Numbered from the stretch's first letter, positions 19,477 to 29,051 are shown. The stretch: 64,000 nt of DNA from Lachnospiraceae bacterium (GCA_017391465.1 JAFOYH010000036.1:1-64000); one strand, 5' to 3'. Made by a program: numbers and translations. Notes: generated by a model from the letters alone, not told the origin.

Positions 19477-20334
19477 TTAATTATACGATACTTCTGAATC
19501 ATTTTTATATAATTTACGATAAAATTTTTCTTTCTTTAATATATAAAGTCCACCTGTTCCAAGCATTGCAAATATTACGATTCCAATAGAATATCCCATT
19601 GTCGAAAGCGGCGGAAATTGACGAAGTATCAGTGAACTCATATTACTTAAAATATGAAATAAAACTGGTGCAAAAAAAGTTCCACATCGATGATATGCAT
19701 AAATCAATAAAAATGAAAAACAAAATGCATAAAGAATCTGTATCCATGTCCCATGAAAAAAAGCAAAAATAATACTCGTTAATATCATTGCCCAACGCTG
19801 TGAACCACTTTGTATGATACGTTCATAGATCACACCTCGAAAAATCAATTCTTCGCATACGGGAACAATGAAACCGATTACAAGAAATTGCATCCAAATG
19901 GATTCAGAATAGATCATTTGTGAAAGTTTTGCAAAATCAAAATCATGTTTAAACATTCCCCATGCATTAATTATAAGATTTACTGCAATGGTAAAACCTA
20001 TAGATACTGCAGCTACATAAAAATATTTTAAACGACAGGCTTTTAAAGGTTCAATACGATAAGATCTCTTCGTCCATTCTTTTTTGACCATTGGATAAAA
20101 TGCAAAAATACACAGAACAGCAACGACACCGGAAATTAATATGGCATGATCATTTTGAAGTTCATATATTTCCTGATAAAGCTGATTTTCCAATGCATCC
20201 GACCATGCAGTATCTTCATCAAGACGCCCCATGATATAGTAAAAATTGATCAAAAATCCCACAATACGTTCAATGATCAAATAGAAAACCACTGGTGAAA
20301 TAATTCGCCAGGCCCTTTTTAAATTATTATCCAT
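19477..20334 (-). CDS. CPBP-family intramembrane glutamic endopeptidase
   Basis: A 285-residue polytopic membrane protein of the CAAX-protease/bacteriocin-processing (Abi/CPBP) family. The catalytic motifs are EELIFRGVIYERI (Glu-Glu-x3-Arg), FAFFHGTWIQ and HILSN. About seven or eight membrane helices are visible. Substrate is unknown; relatives serve in bacteriocin self-immunity or prenyl-protein processing. I chose the ATG at 20334 because GGATGG stands at a proper distance; the ATG at 20346 would sit too close to its possible site. It lies downstream of rnpB on the same strand, past the rnpB terminator. Confidence 0.85.
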   Translation of the reverse strand: MDNNLKRAWRIISPVVFYLIIERIVGFLINFYYIMGRLDEDTAWSDALENQLYQEIYELQNDHAILISGVVAVLCIFAFYPMVKKEWTKRSYRIEPLKACRLKYFYVAAVSIGFTIAVNLIINAWGMFKHDFDFAKLSQMIYSESIWMQFLVIGFIVPVCEELIFRGVIYERIIQSGSQRWAMILTSIIFAFFHGTWIQILYAFCFSFLLIYAYHRCGTFFAPVLFHILSNMSSLILRQFPPLSTMGYSIGIVIFAMLGTGGLYILKKEKFYRKLYKNDSEVSYN

Positions 20335-20401
20335 CGATATTTCCATCCTTTATTTATCATGATTCATTTATGGAAAATTATATACCTTTTCTCATAAGAC
20401 T

Positions 20402-20434
20402 AAAAAAAGACACTGAAAAATCAGTATCTTTTTT
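20402..20434 (-). terminator. Terminator of rnpB
   Basis: A 9-bp stem with one G-T pair (20409-20417 with 20421-20429) is followed by a run of seven T on the minus strand. Confidence 0.9.
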
Positions 20435-20435
20435 C

Positions 20436-20777
20436 GAGTCTGTCTATAAGCCGAGTTATGTTGAAAATGGTCATCTATCTCGACTTCCTGTTACCAGGAA
20501 GCTCCAGCGACCTACCCTGGGACACGACGGGCAGCCGTATAATCCCATGTGCGGTCTTGCTTCGGATGGGGTTTACAGAGCCTCCTCTGTTACCAGAGGA
20601 GCGGTGAGCTCTTACCTCGCCTTTCCACCCTTACCAGAAAACTGGCGGTTTATTTCTGTTGCACTATCCTTAGAGTCGCCTCCACCGGACGTTATCCGGC
20701 ATCCTGCCCTATGAAGCTCGGACTTTCCTCACCTGAAACCTTTCGGTACAAACAGGCGCGACCATTCGACAGACTCG
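20436..20777 (-). ncRNA. rnpB: RNase P catalytic RNA
   Basis: The minus strand carries the bacterial RNase P RNA core. The P4 strand with GAGGAAAGTCCGAGCTTC is at about 20711-20735, the conserved ACAGAAA element is near 20650-20660, and the 3' conserved ACATAACTCGGCTTATAGAC region is at the end. The terminal helix pairs GAGTCTGTC at the 5' end with GACAGACTC at the 3' end, which sets the boundaries to within a few bases. The RNA trims tRNA 5' leaders together with the protein RnpA, which is encoded elsewhere. It has its own promoter and terminator. Confidence 0.95.
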
Positions 20778-20783
20778 AAATTA

Positions 20784-20812
20784 ATATTATCATTTATTTA
20801 TTCATTTGTAAA
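20784..20812 (-). promoter_or_regulatory. Promoter of rnpB
   Basis: TTTACA, a 17-base spacer and TAATAT on the minus strand, about 7 bases before the RNA 5' end. The -35 box lies within a few bases of the stop codon of the nucleoside kinase gene. Confidence 0.7.
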
Positions 20813-20815
20813 GAA

Positions 20816-22480
20816 TCAGACGTTAAAATAACTTCCACCAATAAATTCACGTAAAATAGAATTTTTAGGAATATGCTCACTGGTCACACCTACAAAATAA
20901 TCTAAAAATTTCAACAAACGTTTCGCTTCCTCATACTCAGGCTCTTCTGGTCGAATGTCAAATAACAAAGGTTCTGCAAATTGTTTCAAAACAGAAAGTT
21001 CATACACCAATGCGGAATTAAAATGTGCATCAGCATTTTCCTGATATGGAAAGATATGGGACTCTTCACCCCTTCGTACAGAATACCACATAGCAATTGT
21101 CTGAGAAGCTTTTGTACCTCTGCGCGCTGCATCACGGACAATTCTTCGTATTAAACGTCCATCGGTCGTTGCGATACGATTGTGCTCATCAAGATTCAAC
21201 TGAGTTAATGCACTAATGTAAATTCGATATTTATCATCTTTTGGAATATGATACGTCAATTCGTCATTCAAACAATGAATACCTTCAATAACAAGAACAT
21301 CCTCTGAACCAATTTGTAAATAATTATTTTTACCATATTCTGATTTTCCTGTTACAAAATTGTAATAAGGCAATTCTACTCTCTCGCCATCCAATAAAGC
21401 AGCTAAATCATTATTTAACTGTTCGATATTTAATGCTTCAAGACACTCAAAATCATAATTCCCGTGCTCATCTTTCGGCGTTTTCTCACGATCAATAAAA
21501 TAATTATCTACTGGTATCGGATGTGGTTTTAAACCTTTGGCACAGAGCTGAATGCTCAAACGATGTGAAAAGGTTGTTTTTCCTGATGAAGATGGACCCG
21601 CAATCAATACGATACGTTTATTGCTCTTAAAAATATCTTCTGCAATGCTGGCAATATTTTTTTCCTGTAAAGCTTCTGAAACAAGCATTAAGTCGAGGAA
21701 ATTACCATTACATATTTTTTCATTTAACTGTCCTGCATTACATACGCCAATACGCTCACCCCAAATGGTAGATTCCTTAAGAACACGAAATACTTTTTCT
21801 GATGGTTTAAATGGGAGAATCACTTCTGGAGCTTCAGCAACCGGCATTTGTAAAACGAAGCCATCATGATATGGTACAAGTTCGAAATTTGTAATATAAC
21901 CTGTCGATGGAGCCATATATCCATAATAATAGTCTGCCACATCTTCCAACAGATACATATTGACATAAGAGGCACGACGATATTTTAAAAGCTTTGCCTT
22001 TTCTTCCATACCGTTCGAATCAAAGATACGTGCCGCTTCTTCGGATGGCAGCATCTGTTTCTCAATAGGCAGATTCTGATCAATCAGTTCCGTCATGCGT
22101 TTTCGAATATATTCCAGATCGGCTTCTGAAATCGGCATATGATTGACGATCTCACAATAATATCCTTTATGCATGGAAAACTGAACAATCAGGTCTGTTT
22201 TATGTCCATATAAATCAGAAACCGCTTTTGTCAGTATAAGCGTCGCTGTTCGACGATAAGACTGCTCTCCAATCTTTTCACCCGTTGTCACAAATTCAAT
22301 ATGAGCATTTGATGTAATTTCACGTGTCAATTCTTTTAATTTCCCATTAACTCTTGCCAAAATAATACGATGTGGAAAAGAGTTCTGGAAATCTCGAGCA
22401 ACATTTTCTAACGTTGTATTCTCTGAATATTCATGTATCTCATCATTAATATAAACCGGAATCTTTTTTTCTATATCCAT
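20816..22480 (-). CDS. Nucleoside kinase with N-terminal TGS-like domain
   Basis: A 554-residue protein. The N-terminus (about 1-65) resembles a TGS domain, followed by a threonyl-tRNA synthetase editing-like second domain (to about 200). The C-terminal half is a uridine kinase/phosphoribulokinase-type P-loop kinase: Walker A GPSSSGKTT near 294, then PVDNYFIDREKTP and EGIHCLNDELT. Such fused kinases are common in Clostridia and are annotated as nucleoside kinases; the exact substrate is not proven. It ends the operon that starts at the dGTPase gene and abuts the rnpB promoter. Confidence 0.85.
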   Translation of the reverse strand: MDIEKKIPVYINDEIHEYSENTTLENVARDFQNSFPHRIILARVNGKLKELTREITSNAHIEFVTTGEKIGEQSYRRTATLILTKAVSDLYGHKTDLIVQFSMHKGYYCEIVNHMPISEADLEYIRKRMTELIDQNLPIEKQMLPSEEAARIFDSNGMEEKAKLLKYRRASYVNMYLLEDVADYYYGYMAPSTGYITNFELVPYHDGFVLQMPVAEAPEVILPFKPSEKVFRVLKESTIWGERIGVCNAGQLNEKICNGNFLDLMLVSEALQEKNIASIAEDIFKSNKRIVLIAGPSSSGKTTFSHRLSIQLCAKGLKPHPIPVDNYFIDREKTPKDEHGNYDFECLEALNIEQLNNDLAALLDGERVELPYYNFVTGKSEYGKNNYLQIGSEDVLVIEGIHCLNDELTYHIPKDDKYRIYISALTQLNLDEHNRIATTDGRLIRRIVRDAARRGTKASQTIAMWYSVRRGEESHIFPYQENADAHFNSALVYELSVLKQFAEPLLFDIRPEEPEYEEAKRLLKFLDYFVGVTSEHIPKNSILREFIGGSYFNV

Positions 22481-22504
22481 GAACTTTCCTCCTTATTCAT
22501 CGAC

Positions 22505-23281
22505 TTACAGTGTCTGATATGGAAAATGAATCTTTTCCGTAAAAACTTCTATTTCAGGAAACTGCTTTCTCAACATTTCTGCAATGTCATTTACAAATAC
22601 ATGTTCTAAACCATAATGACCTGCATCAATGACAGAGACACCTTTTTCAAGGCAATCGATTCCTTCATGATGTCCAAAATCGCCTCCAATTAAAACATTA
22701 CTGTTTTGTTCTATAGCAAACCCTTCCATGCCTTTGGCTGATCCTGGACAAACGGAAACACGATAAATCATCTGATCCAAATCACCATAAACACGTACTT
22801 CCGTAATTCCAAACCATTCTTTAATCTTTAATGCATACTCTTTTAAAGTTGTTGGATACATCAAATCACCCGTATAACCAATGCCTTCACTATCGTCCGG
22901 CACTGTTGTCTCCAAAACCTGAAGATTGGTCAAATCCATACGTTCAACAACAATATCCGCCATACGTTTAATATCATAATTCGTGTGCATAGCATAACAA
23001 GTGATTTGATTTTCTAATAAATGAATTAAGCGTTCTCCAAGATAATCCTTTTCCACGATGCGCTTAATGCCGGAAAAAATCAATGGATGATGTGTCAGCA
23101 AAACATCTGCCTGAACTCGGATTGCATCCTGAATAACATCCGATGTGGCATCCAATGCAATATAAACTCTTTCAACCTCTTTGTCGCATCTTCCGCATAA
23201 CAATCCTACATTATCCCATGAAACAGCCGCTTCATTCGGAAAATGCTTCTGTAAAAAGTCAAATAATCTGTTACCATTCAT
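22505..23281 (-). CDS. Nif3-like dinuclear metal centre protein
   Basis: A 258-residue member of the NIF3/YqfO family, which forms toroidal hexamers with a two-metal site. Metal ligands are seen in VLLTHHPLIFSG (His pair), HTNYD and the C-terminal DAGHYGLEHVFV. It has the short form without the PII-like insert found in Bacillus YqfO. Activity is unsettled; a GTP cyclohydrolase-like or hydrolase role has been proposed. It is next to trmK, as in many Bacillota. Confidence 0.92.
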   Translation of the reverse strand: MNGNRLFDFLQKHFPNEAAVSWDNVGLLCGRCDKEVERVYIALDATSDVIQDAIRVQADVLLTHHPLIFSGIKRIVEKDYLGERLIHLLENQITCYAMHTNYDIKRMADIVVERMDLTNLQVLETTVPDDSEGIGYTGDLMYPTTLKEYALKIKEWFGITEVRVYGDLDQMIYRVSVCPGSAKGMEGFAIEQNSNVLIGGDFGHHEGIDCLEKGVSVIDAGHYGLEHVFVNDIAEMLRKQFPEIEVFTEKIHFPYQTL

Positions 23282-23297
23282 ATGTACTCACCTGCTT

Positions 23298-23990
23298 TTA
23301 ATCATAGTATGTCATAGCCTGTTTCAAATCTTCCAGATATCCAACCACTTCTTGATAACGCTCGCTTGCCGTCTGGTTTGATTCAATGAGCTGCTGACTG
23401 ATTTTCTTATAAAGTTCCGTTTCTTTTTCAATAAACTCTTTCAAAACAGAATGCTTTTGTTCAAGCAAATATTTACCAAATAAATATTCCAGCCGATTCC
23501 ACGATGCTTCCTTTCCGGGAACAGCCTTCATAGCCATATAATATTTTCCTTCATCTTTTAACATAATTTCTTCGACAATGATAAAATCATGTTCATGAAG
23601 ATAACGTCTTACTGAAGGAATTTCAGATTGGGGTTGTAACACCCATGTTTGAATAGACGATGCATTTTTACGTCCTTCTTCAATGATTCGAATCATCAAT
23701 GGGCCACCCATACCGGCAATAAGAACACTATCACCTTCTCCAGGCTGCAATTTCTCGAATCCATTCGATAATCTTAAATCCATGACCTCAGAAAAACCAT
23801 ATTTATCTCTATTTTCTTTAGCTCTTGCGAGAGGTCCTTTATTAACATCCATAGCAATTGCAGAAGCAATTCTCTGATTTTGCAATAACCAGATTGGAAC
23901 ATAGCCATGATCCGTTCCAATGTCTACGAGATTAGCCCCTACTGGTATAAGACTGGCAACAGTTGCCAGTCGGTCTGATATTTTTAACAT
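23298..23990 (-). CDS. trmK: tRNA (adenine(22)-N1)-methyltransferase
   Basis: A 230-residue SAM-dependent enzyme that methylates A22 of tRNA. The Rossmann motif VDIGTDHGYVPIWLL lies at 21-36, the catalytic-site segment IAGMGGPLMIRII near 92 and QPQSEIPSVRRYL near 120. A C-terminal coiled coil follows, typical of TrmK. The gene lies between rpoD and the Nif3 gene, the classic Bacillota order. AGGAG overlapping the rpoD stop codon serves as ribosome binding site. Confidence 0.94.
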   Translation of the reverse strand: MLKISDRLATVASLIPVGANLVDIGTDHGYVPIWLLQNQRIASAIAMDVNKGPLARAKENRDKYGFSEVMDLRLSNGFEKLQPGEGDSVLIAGMGGPLMIRIIEEGRKNASSIQTWVLQPQSEIPSVRRYLHEHDFIIVEEIMLKDEGKYYMAMKAVPGKEASWNRLEYLFGKYLLEQKHSVLKEFIEKETELYKKISQQLIESNQTASERYQEVVGYLEDLKQAMTYYD

Positions 23991-23998
23991 ATTTACTC

Positions 23999-24880
23999 CT
24001 AGTCCGATAGAAAATCGATTAATTTATTACTTTTACTTTTAGAACGCAGTTTACCTAAAGCTTTGGATTCAATCTGACGAATACGTTCCCGGGTAACATT
24101 GAATTCTTTTCCAATTTCTTCAAGTGTCATCTCCCGCCCATTATCAATGCCATACCTCAGCCTTAAGACTTCAGCCTCCCTTTCTGACAGCAACGATAAA
24201 ATTTCATTAATTTGAAGTTTTAAAACTTCATAAGATGCTGCTTCATGAGGCATAAGACCGTGTTCATCTTTTATAAAATCGGATAACATATTGTCGTCCG
24301 CATCGCCAATAGGTGTTTCAAGAGAAACAGGTTCCTGTGATAATTTGTAAATCGACTGAATTTTGTCGACACTCATCTCCATACGGCTCGCAATTTCGTC
24401 CAAAGTAACTTCTCGATTTAATTCCTGTTGAAGTTCTTTCGTTACACGCCGTAATCTGTTAATGGTCTCAACCATGTGAACCGGAATTCGGATCGTCCGA
24501 GACTGATCCGCAATCGCTCGTGTTATGGCCTGACGAATCCACCATGTAGCATAAGTACTGAATTTATAACCTCTGCGATAGTCGTATTTATCAACAGCAC
24601 GCATAAGTCCGATATTGCCTTCCTGAATCAGGTCAAGCAAACTCATTCCTCGTCCCATATATCTTTTAGCTATACTAACAACAAGACGCAAATTCGATTC
24701 AGACAATTGTTCTTTTGCCAAAATATCGCCTTGTTCGATGCGTTTTGCTAACTCTATTTCGTCTTCAAAAGATAATAGCGGAACATTTCCGATATCTTTC
24801 AGATAAATCTTTACTGGATCATCTATCTCAAAATGATTAAACTCGGATAAATTCAAATCCATATCTTCATGTTCGCTCAT
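23999..24880 (-). CDS. rpoD: Primary sigma factor SigA/RpoD lacking region 1.1
   Basis: A 293-residue group-1 sigma factor. Region 1.2 ([17 protein letters not shown]) starts near residue 21, region 2 has [17 protein letters not shown] and [15 protein letters not shown] (-10 recognition), region 3 follows, and region 4.2 has [20 protein letters not shown] (-35 recognition). Region 1.1, usually about 70-100 residues, is missing; only some 18 acidic residues precede region 1.2. The start is firm: AGGAGG lies seven bases upstream and the dnaG stop is close. Its place after dnaG marks it as the housekeeping factor. Confidence 0.95.
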   Translation of the reverse strand: MSEHEDMDLNLSEFNHFEIDDPVKIYLKDIGNVPLLSFEDEIELAKRIEQGDILAKEQLSESNLRLVVSIAKRYMGRGMSLLDLIQEGNIGLMRAVDKYDYRRGYKFSTYATWWIRQAITRAIADQSRTIRIPVHMVETINRLRRVTKELQQELNREVTLDEIASRMEMSVDKIQSIYKLSQEPVSLETPIGDADDNMLSDFIKDEHGLMPHEAASYEVLKLQINEILSLLSEREAEVLRLRYGIDNGREMTLEEIGKEFNVTRERIRQIESKALGKLRSKSKSNKLIDFLSD

Positions 24881-24916
24881 ATCTCGCCTCCTGCTTTTTT
24901 CTGTAGTCTATCCATA

Positions 24917-26686
24917 CTACAAAGAAATATGCAGGTGCTGTAATTCAGATTTTAAACGGATAATTTTTTGGAGTTCTCCCAAATCCTGAATATTTCTGCT
25001 TTTTTCATCCAAATGATGGCGCTTTATACGCACAATGGTATCTGTCAAAGCTTTCGAACGGGCATTTTTATCATCAATACCTGTGATATTGGAATTAAAA
25101 ATTGCAGCAACCAAAGTCTGCTCTTCTTTTTCATGAAACAGATTAATAATCTGACCCGGAACAATCTGACCATTTAAATCTATCGATTCATAAACAGCTT
25201 TTGCAACCGTCTGATATACCGGATGCACAAACTCCTCCGGCAATAAATGAGCTTTTATCTTTTTATAAAGTGAAACATCATTTACAATCCACGTAAGCAG
25301 CAGCTTTTGAGATTCCAGTAAAGCTTCCGGATAATTCGATGGAACAGTCTGGCTCTGTTTATATTCGACTTCTTTTGAACGCATTTCAGAGTCCGGCATG
25401 GAAAGTCCATATCGGTTAACCAATTTTTGCAGATCTGCAAATTGAATACCATATTTTCTTGCAATGGCTTCAATATAGTTATTGCGTTCCAACTCCTGAT
25501 CAAACTCAAGTAACCGTTTTGCAATTGCACTGTAAAACCGTGTTTTTCCATCAGGATCCGAAAGGTTATAAGATTTTTCCAAAACAGATATTTCAAACAG
25601 GAAACTGTTTTGAGCATGATCCATACGTTCCTGAAAAGCTTCAACACCCAAATGTTTGATAAATTCATCTGGATCTTTATAAGGATTCATATGAATAATC
25701 CGAATACGCAGTCCTGCCGAACGCAATATTGGAATAGCACGTAAAGCTGCTTTCGTACCGGCTTCATCACTATCGTAGGCCAAAAGCACTTCTTCTGTAT
25801 AACGCTTTAACAAAATTCCATGCTGAAGAGTAAATGCCGTTCCAAGAGATGCCACCGCATTGGTAAAACCAGCCTGATGCAATGCTATGACATCCATATA
25901 GCCTTCGCAAATAATCACATTCGGACGTCTCGACGTCCGGGCAAAATTTAAACCATAAAGATTACGACTTTTATCAAAAAGTGAGGTTTCCGGAGAATTC
26001 AAATACTTCGGAGTCCCATCTCCAAGCACACGACCACCGAACCCGATAACTTTATTGTTTACGTCCATGATCGGGAACATCACGCGATTCCAGAACTTAT
26101 CATTGGCACCTCGTTTTTCATCAATCGTTACAAGTCCCGATTCTTTTAATATTGCGTCATCATAACCTTTTCTTTTTAAAAACTGATATAGATCATCTCT
26201 GTATGGATTGGAAAAACCCAGTCCAAAGTGGGCTATGGTTTCCGGATTCAACTGACGATTTTCGAAATATTGACGTGCATTTACTCCATTCTTCCCTTTA
26301 AGCTGATAATAATAATACTGTGCTGCAATTTTATGAATATCGAGCAATTTCTGCCTCTTATTTTGAACCTGTTTCTGTTCCTCTGTCATCTCAACTTCGG
26401 GAAGTTTAATTCCCGCACGTTCAGCAAGATATTTAACGGCTTCAAGGAATGAATAATTCTCATATTCCATGACATAGGTAAAAACATTACCACCAGCACC
26501 GCATCCAAAACAATAATACATCTGCTTATCTCTGCTCACCGAAAATGATGGTGATTTTTCATTATGAAAGGGACAAAGTCCGAAATAAGAATTTCCTTTT
26601 TTTGTTAATTTAACGTAATTTCCTATGAGGTCAACCACATCATTGCCTGCACGAACCTCTTCAATGATTTCATCTGAGTAAAACAT
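24917..26686 (-). CDS. dnaG: DNA primase
   Basis: A 589-residue primase. The zinc finger has C38, H41, C59 and C62. The core RNA-polymerase domain and Toprim fold follow (VIICEGYMDVIALHQAG; LLAYDSDEAG), and the C-terminal DnaB-interaction domain spans about 430-589. The ATG at 26686 is supported by GGAAGGTGG; a longer TTG-start frame exists but lacks a site. The ATG overlaps the stop codon of the upstream dGTPase gene (TGATG), so translation is coupled. Confidence 0.96.
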   Translation of the reverse strand: MFYSDEIIEEVRAGNDVVDLIGNYVKLTKKGNSYFGLCPFHNEKSPSFSVSRDKQMYYCFGCGAGGNVFTYVMEYENYSFLEAVKYLAERAGIKLPEVEMTEEQKQVQNKRQKLLDIHKIAAQYYYYQLKGKNGVNARQYFENRQLNPETIAHFGLGFSNPYRDDLYQFLKRKGYDDAILKESGLVTIDEKRGANDKFWNRVMFPIMDVNNKVIGFGGRVLGDGTPKYLNSPETSLFDKSRNLYGLNFARTSRRPNVIICEGYMDVIALHQAGFTNAVASLGTAFTLQHGILLKRYTEEVLLAYDSDEAGTKAALRAIPILRSAGLRIRIIHMNPYKDPDEFIKHLGVEAFQERMDHAQNSFLFEISVLEKSYNLSDPDGKTRFYSAIAKRLLEFDQELERNNYIEAIARKYGIQFADLQKLVNRYGLSMPDSEMRSKEVEYKQSQTVPSNYPEALLESQKLLLTWIVNDVSLYKKIKAHLLPEEFVHPVYQTVAKAVYESIDLNGQIVPGQIINLFHEKEEQTLVAAIFNSNITGIDDKNARSKALTDTIVRIKRHHLDEKSRNIQDLGELQKIIRLKSELQHLHISL

Positions 26687-27696
26687 CAGACCACCTTCCA
26701 AACTAATGGTATATATAGATCTTTATAAACTTTAATAGCATATTGATCTGTCATTCCAGCAATATAATCACATACGATGGATTCCTTCATTTCACCACGT
26801 TCTGTGACAAGTTGAATATATTCATCCGGGAGTTCATCAAAATGCTTTATAAAATGATGATATAAAGCTTCAAGCATCATTTGTGCTTTCTTTTCTTCAC
26901 TTTTTGCGACCGGATGTGTGTATACAGTTTCAAACATATAACTGCGAATCCCCAACATAGCTTCCTCAATTTCTTTAGCCATACGGATATCCGGTTGATT
27001 CATACTTTCTTGAATAATACTGTGAATCAGAGAATTTAGTCGTTCTTTTGGAGAATGTCCGAGAACATTTGTAAATTTGTCGGGAAGATCTTCTTCGCTG
27101 ATAATATGCGCTCGCATCGCATCATCAATATCATGATTGATGTATGCGATCTTATCTGCAAAACGGACAATTTTACCTTCCATCGTCGCAGGTATACAAG
27201 ATATTGAATGATTACGAATTCCATCTCTCACTTCTTTTGTTAAATTAAGTCCCTGACAATTTTTTTCAAGAAGTTCAACAACACGCACACTTTGATAATA
27301 ATGTTTAAAACCATATGGATGAAGTATATTTAAAACATCTTCACCAGCATGACCAAAAGGTGTATGTCCAAGATCATGTCCAAGTGCAATTGCTTCCGTA
27401 AGATCTTCATTCATTCGCAATGAACGAGCAATCGTACGAGCAATCTGAGACACTTCCAAAGTATGTGTTAAACGCGTACGATAATGATCTCCCGCAGGTG
27501 CAAGAAAAACCTGAGTTTTATGTTTTAAACGACGGAATGCCTTTGAATGTAAAATACGATCCCGATCTCTCTGAAACATAGGACGAAGATCACATTCTTC
27601 TTCTTCCCGATCTCTTCCTAAAGAATTCTGGCTTAAGGATGCATAGGGACTCAAATATTCTTTTTCCCATAATTCCTGTTTTTCCCGAATATTCAT
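26686..27696 (-). CDS. Deoxyguanosinetriphosphate triphosphohydrolase-like HD enzyme
   Basis: A 336-residue HD-domain enzyme that splits dNTPs into nucleoside and triphosphate. The metal site is visible as RLTHTLEVSQIARTIA, then ALGHDLGHTPFGHAGE and a later D in FADKIAYINHDIDDA. The N-terminal SRLKHKTQVF-like stretch reads AFRRLKHKTQVFLAP. Length matches the short, YpgQ/dGTPase-like Clostridial type. It leads the operon into dnaG and rpoD, so dNTP control and replication priming are co-expressed. Confidence 0.92.
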   Translation of the reverse strand: MNIREKQELWEKEYLSPYASLSQNSLGRDREEEECDLRPMFQRDRDRILHSKAFRRLKHKTQVFLAPAGDHYRTRLTHTLEVSQIARTIARSLRMNEDLTEAIALGHDLGHTPFGHAGEDVLNILHPYGFKHYYQSVRVVELLEKNCQGLNLTKEVRDGIRNHSISCIPATMEGKIVRFADKIAYINHDIDDAMRAHIISEEDLPDKFTNVLGHSPKERLNSLIHSIIQESMNQPDIRMAKEIEEAMLGIRSYMFETVYTHPVAKSEEKKAQMMLEALYHHFIKHFDELPDEYIQLVTERGEMKESIVCDYIAGMTDQYAIKVYKDLYIPLVWKVV

Positions 27697-27738
27697 GTAA
27701 ACCTCTCCTTATATACATGATACAAATTCCCTTTTACA

Positions 27739-27747
27739 ATTATAGCA
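27739..27747 (-). promoter_or_regulatory. Extended -10 promoter of the dGTPase-dnaG-rpoD operon
   Basis: TGC-TATAAT on the minus strand forms an extended -10 element; the -35 region is weak. A palindrome GCAAATTATTTGC overlaps just upstream. Confidence 0.5.
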
Positions 27748-27777
27748 AATTATTTGCAAATATGATACACTAACCCT

Positions 27778-28821
27778 ATGAATGAATTAATGAATATTAA
27801 AAAATTTCAGGAAAACTTAATCAATTGGTATGAAAAAAATGGACGTGATTTACCATGGAGACATACAAAAGACCCCTATGCAATCTGGGTCAGTGAAATC
27901 ATGCTTCAGCAGACACAGGTAGACACTGTTAAACCTTATTATCTTCGTTTTTTGGAAACCTTACCTACTGTTGAAGATTTAGCAAATGCTGACGAAGATA
28001 CAGCATTTAAACTCTGGGAAGGATTAGGTTATTATCGTCGCATACGCCACATGCAGGAAGCTGCCAAAGATATTGTTTCAAATTATCATGGTATTTTCCC
28101 GGATAGATACGAAGATATCCTTCACCTTAAAGGCATCGGAAATTATACCGCAAGTGCTATTTCAAGTATTGCTTTCGGAAAGGAAAAAGGTGTTATTGAC
28201 GGCAATACTTTACGAATCCTTTCACGTATTTATAATCGTCAGGATAATATCGCACTGGATAAAACAAAAAAAGCCTATCAATTACTCATCGATAAACTGA
28301 TTGAAGGATCTGATCCTTCCGCTTTTAATCAGGGAATGATGGATCTGGGTGCTACCATCTGCACGCCAAGAAATCCAAAATGCGAACTTTGTCCGGTTCT
28401 TGATCAATGCAAGGCCAAAGAAAAACACACTGAAGGTATTCTTCCGGTAAATATTAAAAACACATCGAAGACTGACATTTATTATATAACAGCAATATTA
28501 AAAAAAGATAATCGCTATTTTATGATCAAAAACGAGGAAGGTCTGCTTCAAAATCTTTATGCTTTTCCTCAATATGAAGTTGAATCTCCACTCAGTTTCG
28601 AGGAAACATTTTATGATGAATACGGCATATCCGTTCGTCTCTTCGAATATTGCAAAGAAATTAAACATGTATTTTCTCATCGCATCTGGCATATGAATGT
28701 TTATATTGGCGAAATTCTTGATGCTTCTTCAGAAATTCATCATTTATATACCGAAAAAAATCTTGAAGAACTGCCGATTTCTACAGCTCATCGTAAAGTT
28801 GCTGATCTTCGTTTTTATTAA
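27778..28821 (+). CDS. mutY: A/G-specific adenine DNA glycosylase
   Basis: A 347-residue repair enzyme that removes adenine opposite 8-oxoguanine. The catalytic Glu lies in SEIMLQQTQVDTV, the helix-hairpin-helix in HLKGIGNYTASAI and the catalytic Asp in GVIDGNTLRI. A [4Fe-4S] loop has the C-x6-C-x2-C-x5-C pattern (CTPRNPKCELCPVLDQC). The C-terminal NUDIX-like 8-oxoG domain (about 230-347) includes FSHRIWHM. No ribosome binding site is seen before either possible ATG (27778 or 27790), and the -10 box is very near, so the message may be almost leaderless. Confidence 0.96.
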   Translation: MNELMNIKKFQENLINWYEKNGRDLPWRHTKDPYAIWVSEIMLQQTQVDTVKPYYLRFLETLPTVEDLANADEDTAFKLWEGLGYYRRIRHMQEAAKDIVSNYHGIFPDRYEDILHLKGIGNYTASAISSIAFGKEKGVIDGNTLRILSRIYNRQDNIALDKTKKAYQLLIDKLIEGSDPSAFNQGMMDLGATICTPRNPKCELCPVLDQCKAKEKHTEGILPVNIKNTSKTDIYYITAILKKDNRYFMIKNEEGLLQNLYAFPQYEVESPLSFEETFYDEYGISVRLFEYCKEIKHVFSHRIWHMNVYIGEILDASSEIHHLYTEKNLEELPISTAHRKVADLRFY

Positions 28822-28831
28822 TTCTCAATAT

Positions 28832-28892
28832 AAAAAGGTCATGGCTGTGTAAAGTGTTTTACATCCATACTTTATACAGTCATAACCTTTTT
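28832..28892 (+). terminator. Bidirectional terminator after mutY
   Basis: A long stem of more than 20 bp (28832-28855 with 28869-28892) is bounded by A and T runs and serves mutY and the convergent feo genes. Confidence 0.9.
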
Positions 28893-28895
28893 ATC

Positions 28896-29045
28896 TTATA
28901 AACTATGCTTTTTCTTTGAACAGGATCTCACACAATCCTCACATCCACAGTTACAATATTTCCCAGCTCGAATATTCTGCACTTTTCGGTAAATAACAAA
29001 ACCGACATAGACAATAATTAAAAGTATGATAATACCGGATAACAT
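28896..29045 (-). CDS. FeoB-associated Cys-rich membrane protein
   Basis: A 49-residue peptide just downstream of feoB. One membrane helix (about 3-19, GIIILLIIVYVGFVIYR) is followed by a Cys-rich tail with C31, C33, C35, C38 and C42 (CNCGCEDCVRSC). This is the pattern of the FeoB-associated Cys-rich membrane protein family, thought to aid ferrous iron uptake in place of FeoC. Its ribosome binding site GGAGGG lies inside the end of feoB, so the genes are coupled. Confidence 0.92.
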   Translation of the reverse strand: MLSGIIILLIIVYVGFVIYRKVQNIRAGKYCNCGCEDCVRSCSKKKHSL

Positions 29046-29051
29046 CTGCCC

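Noticed and set aside
20370..20854. Open frames of about 100 codons in the rnpB region
   Set aside because: They lie across the RNase P RNA gene and match no protein pattern.
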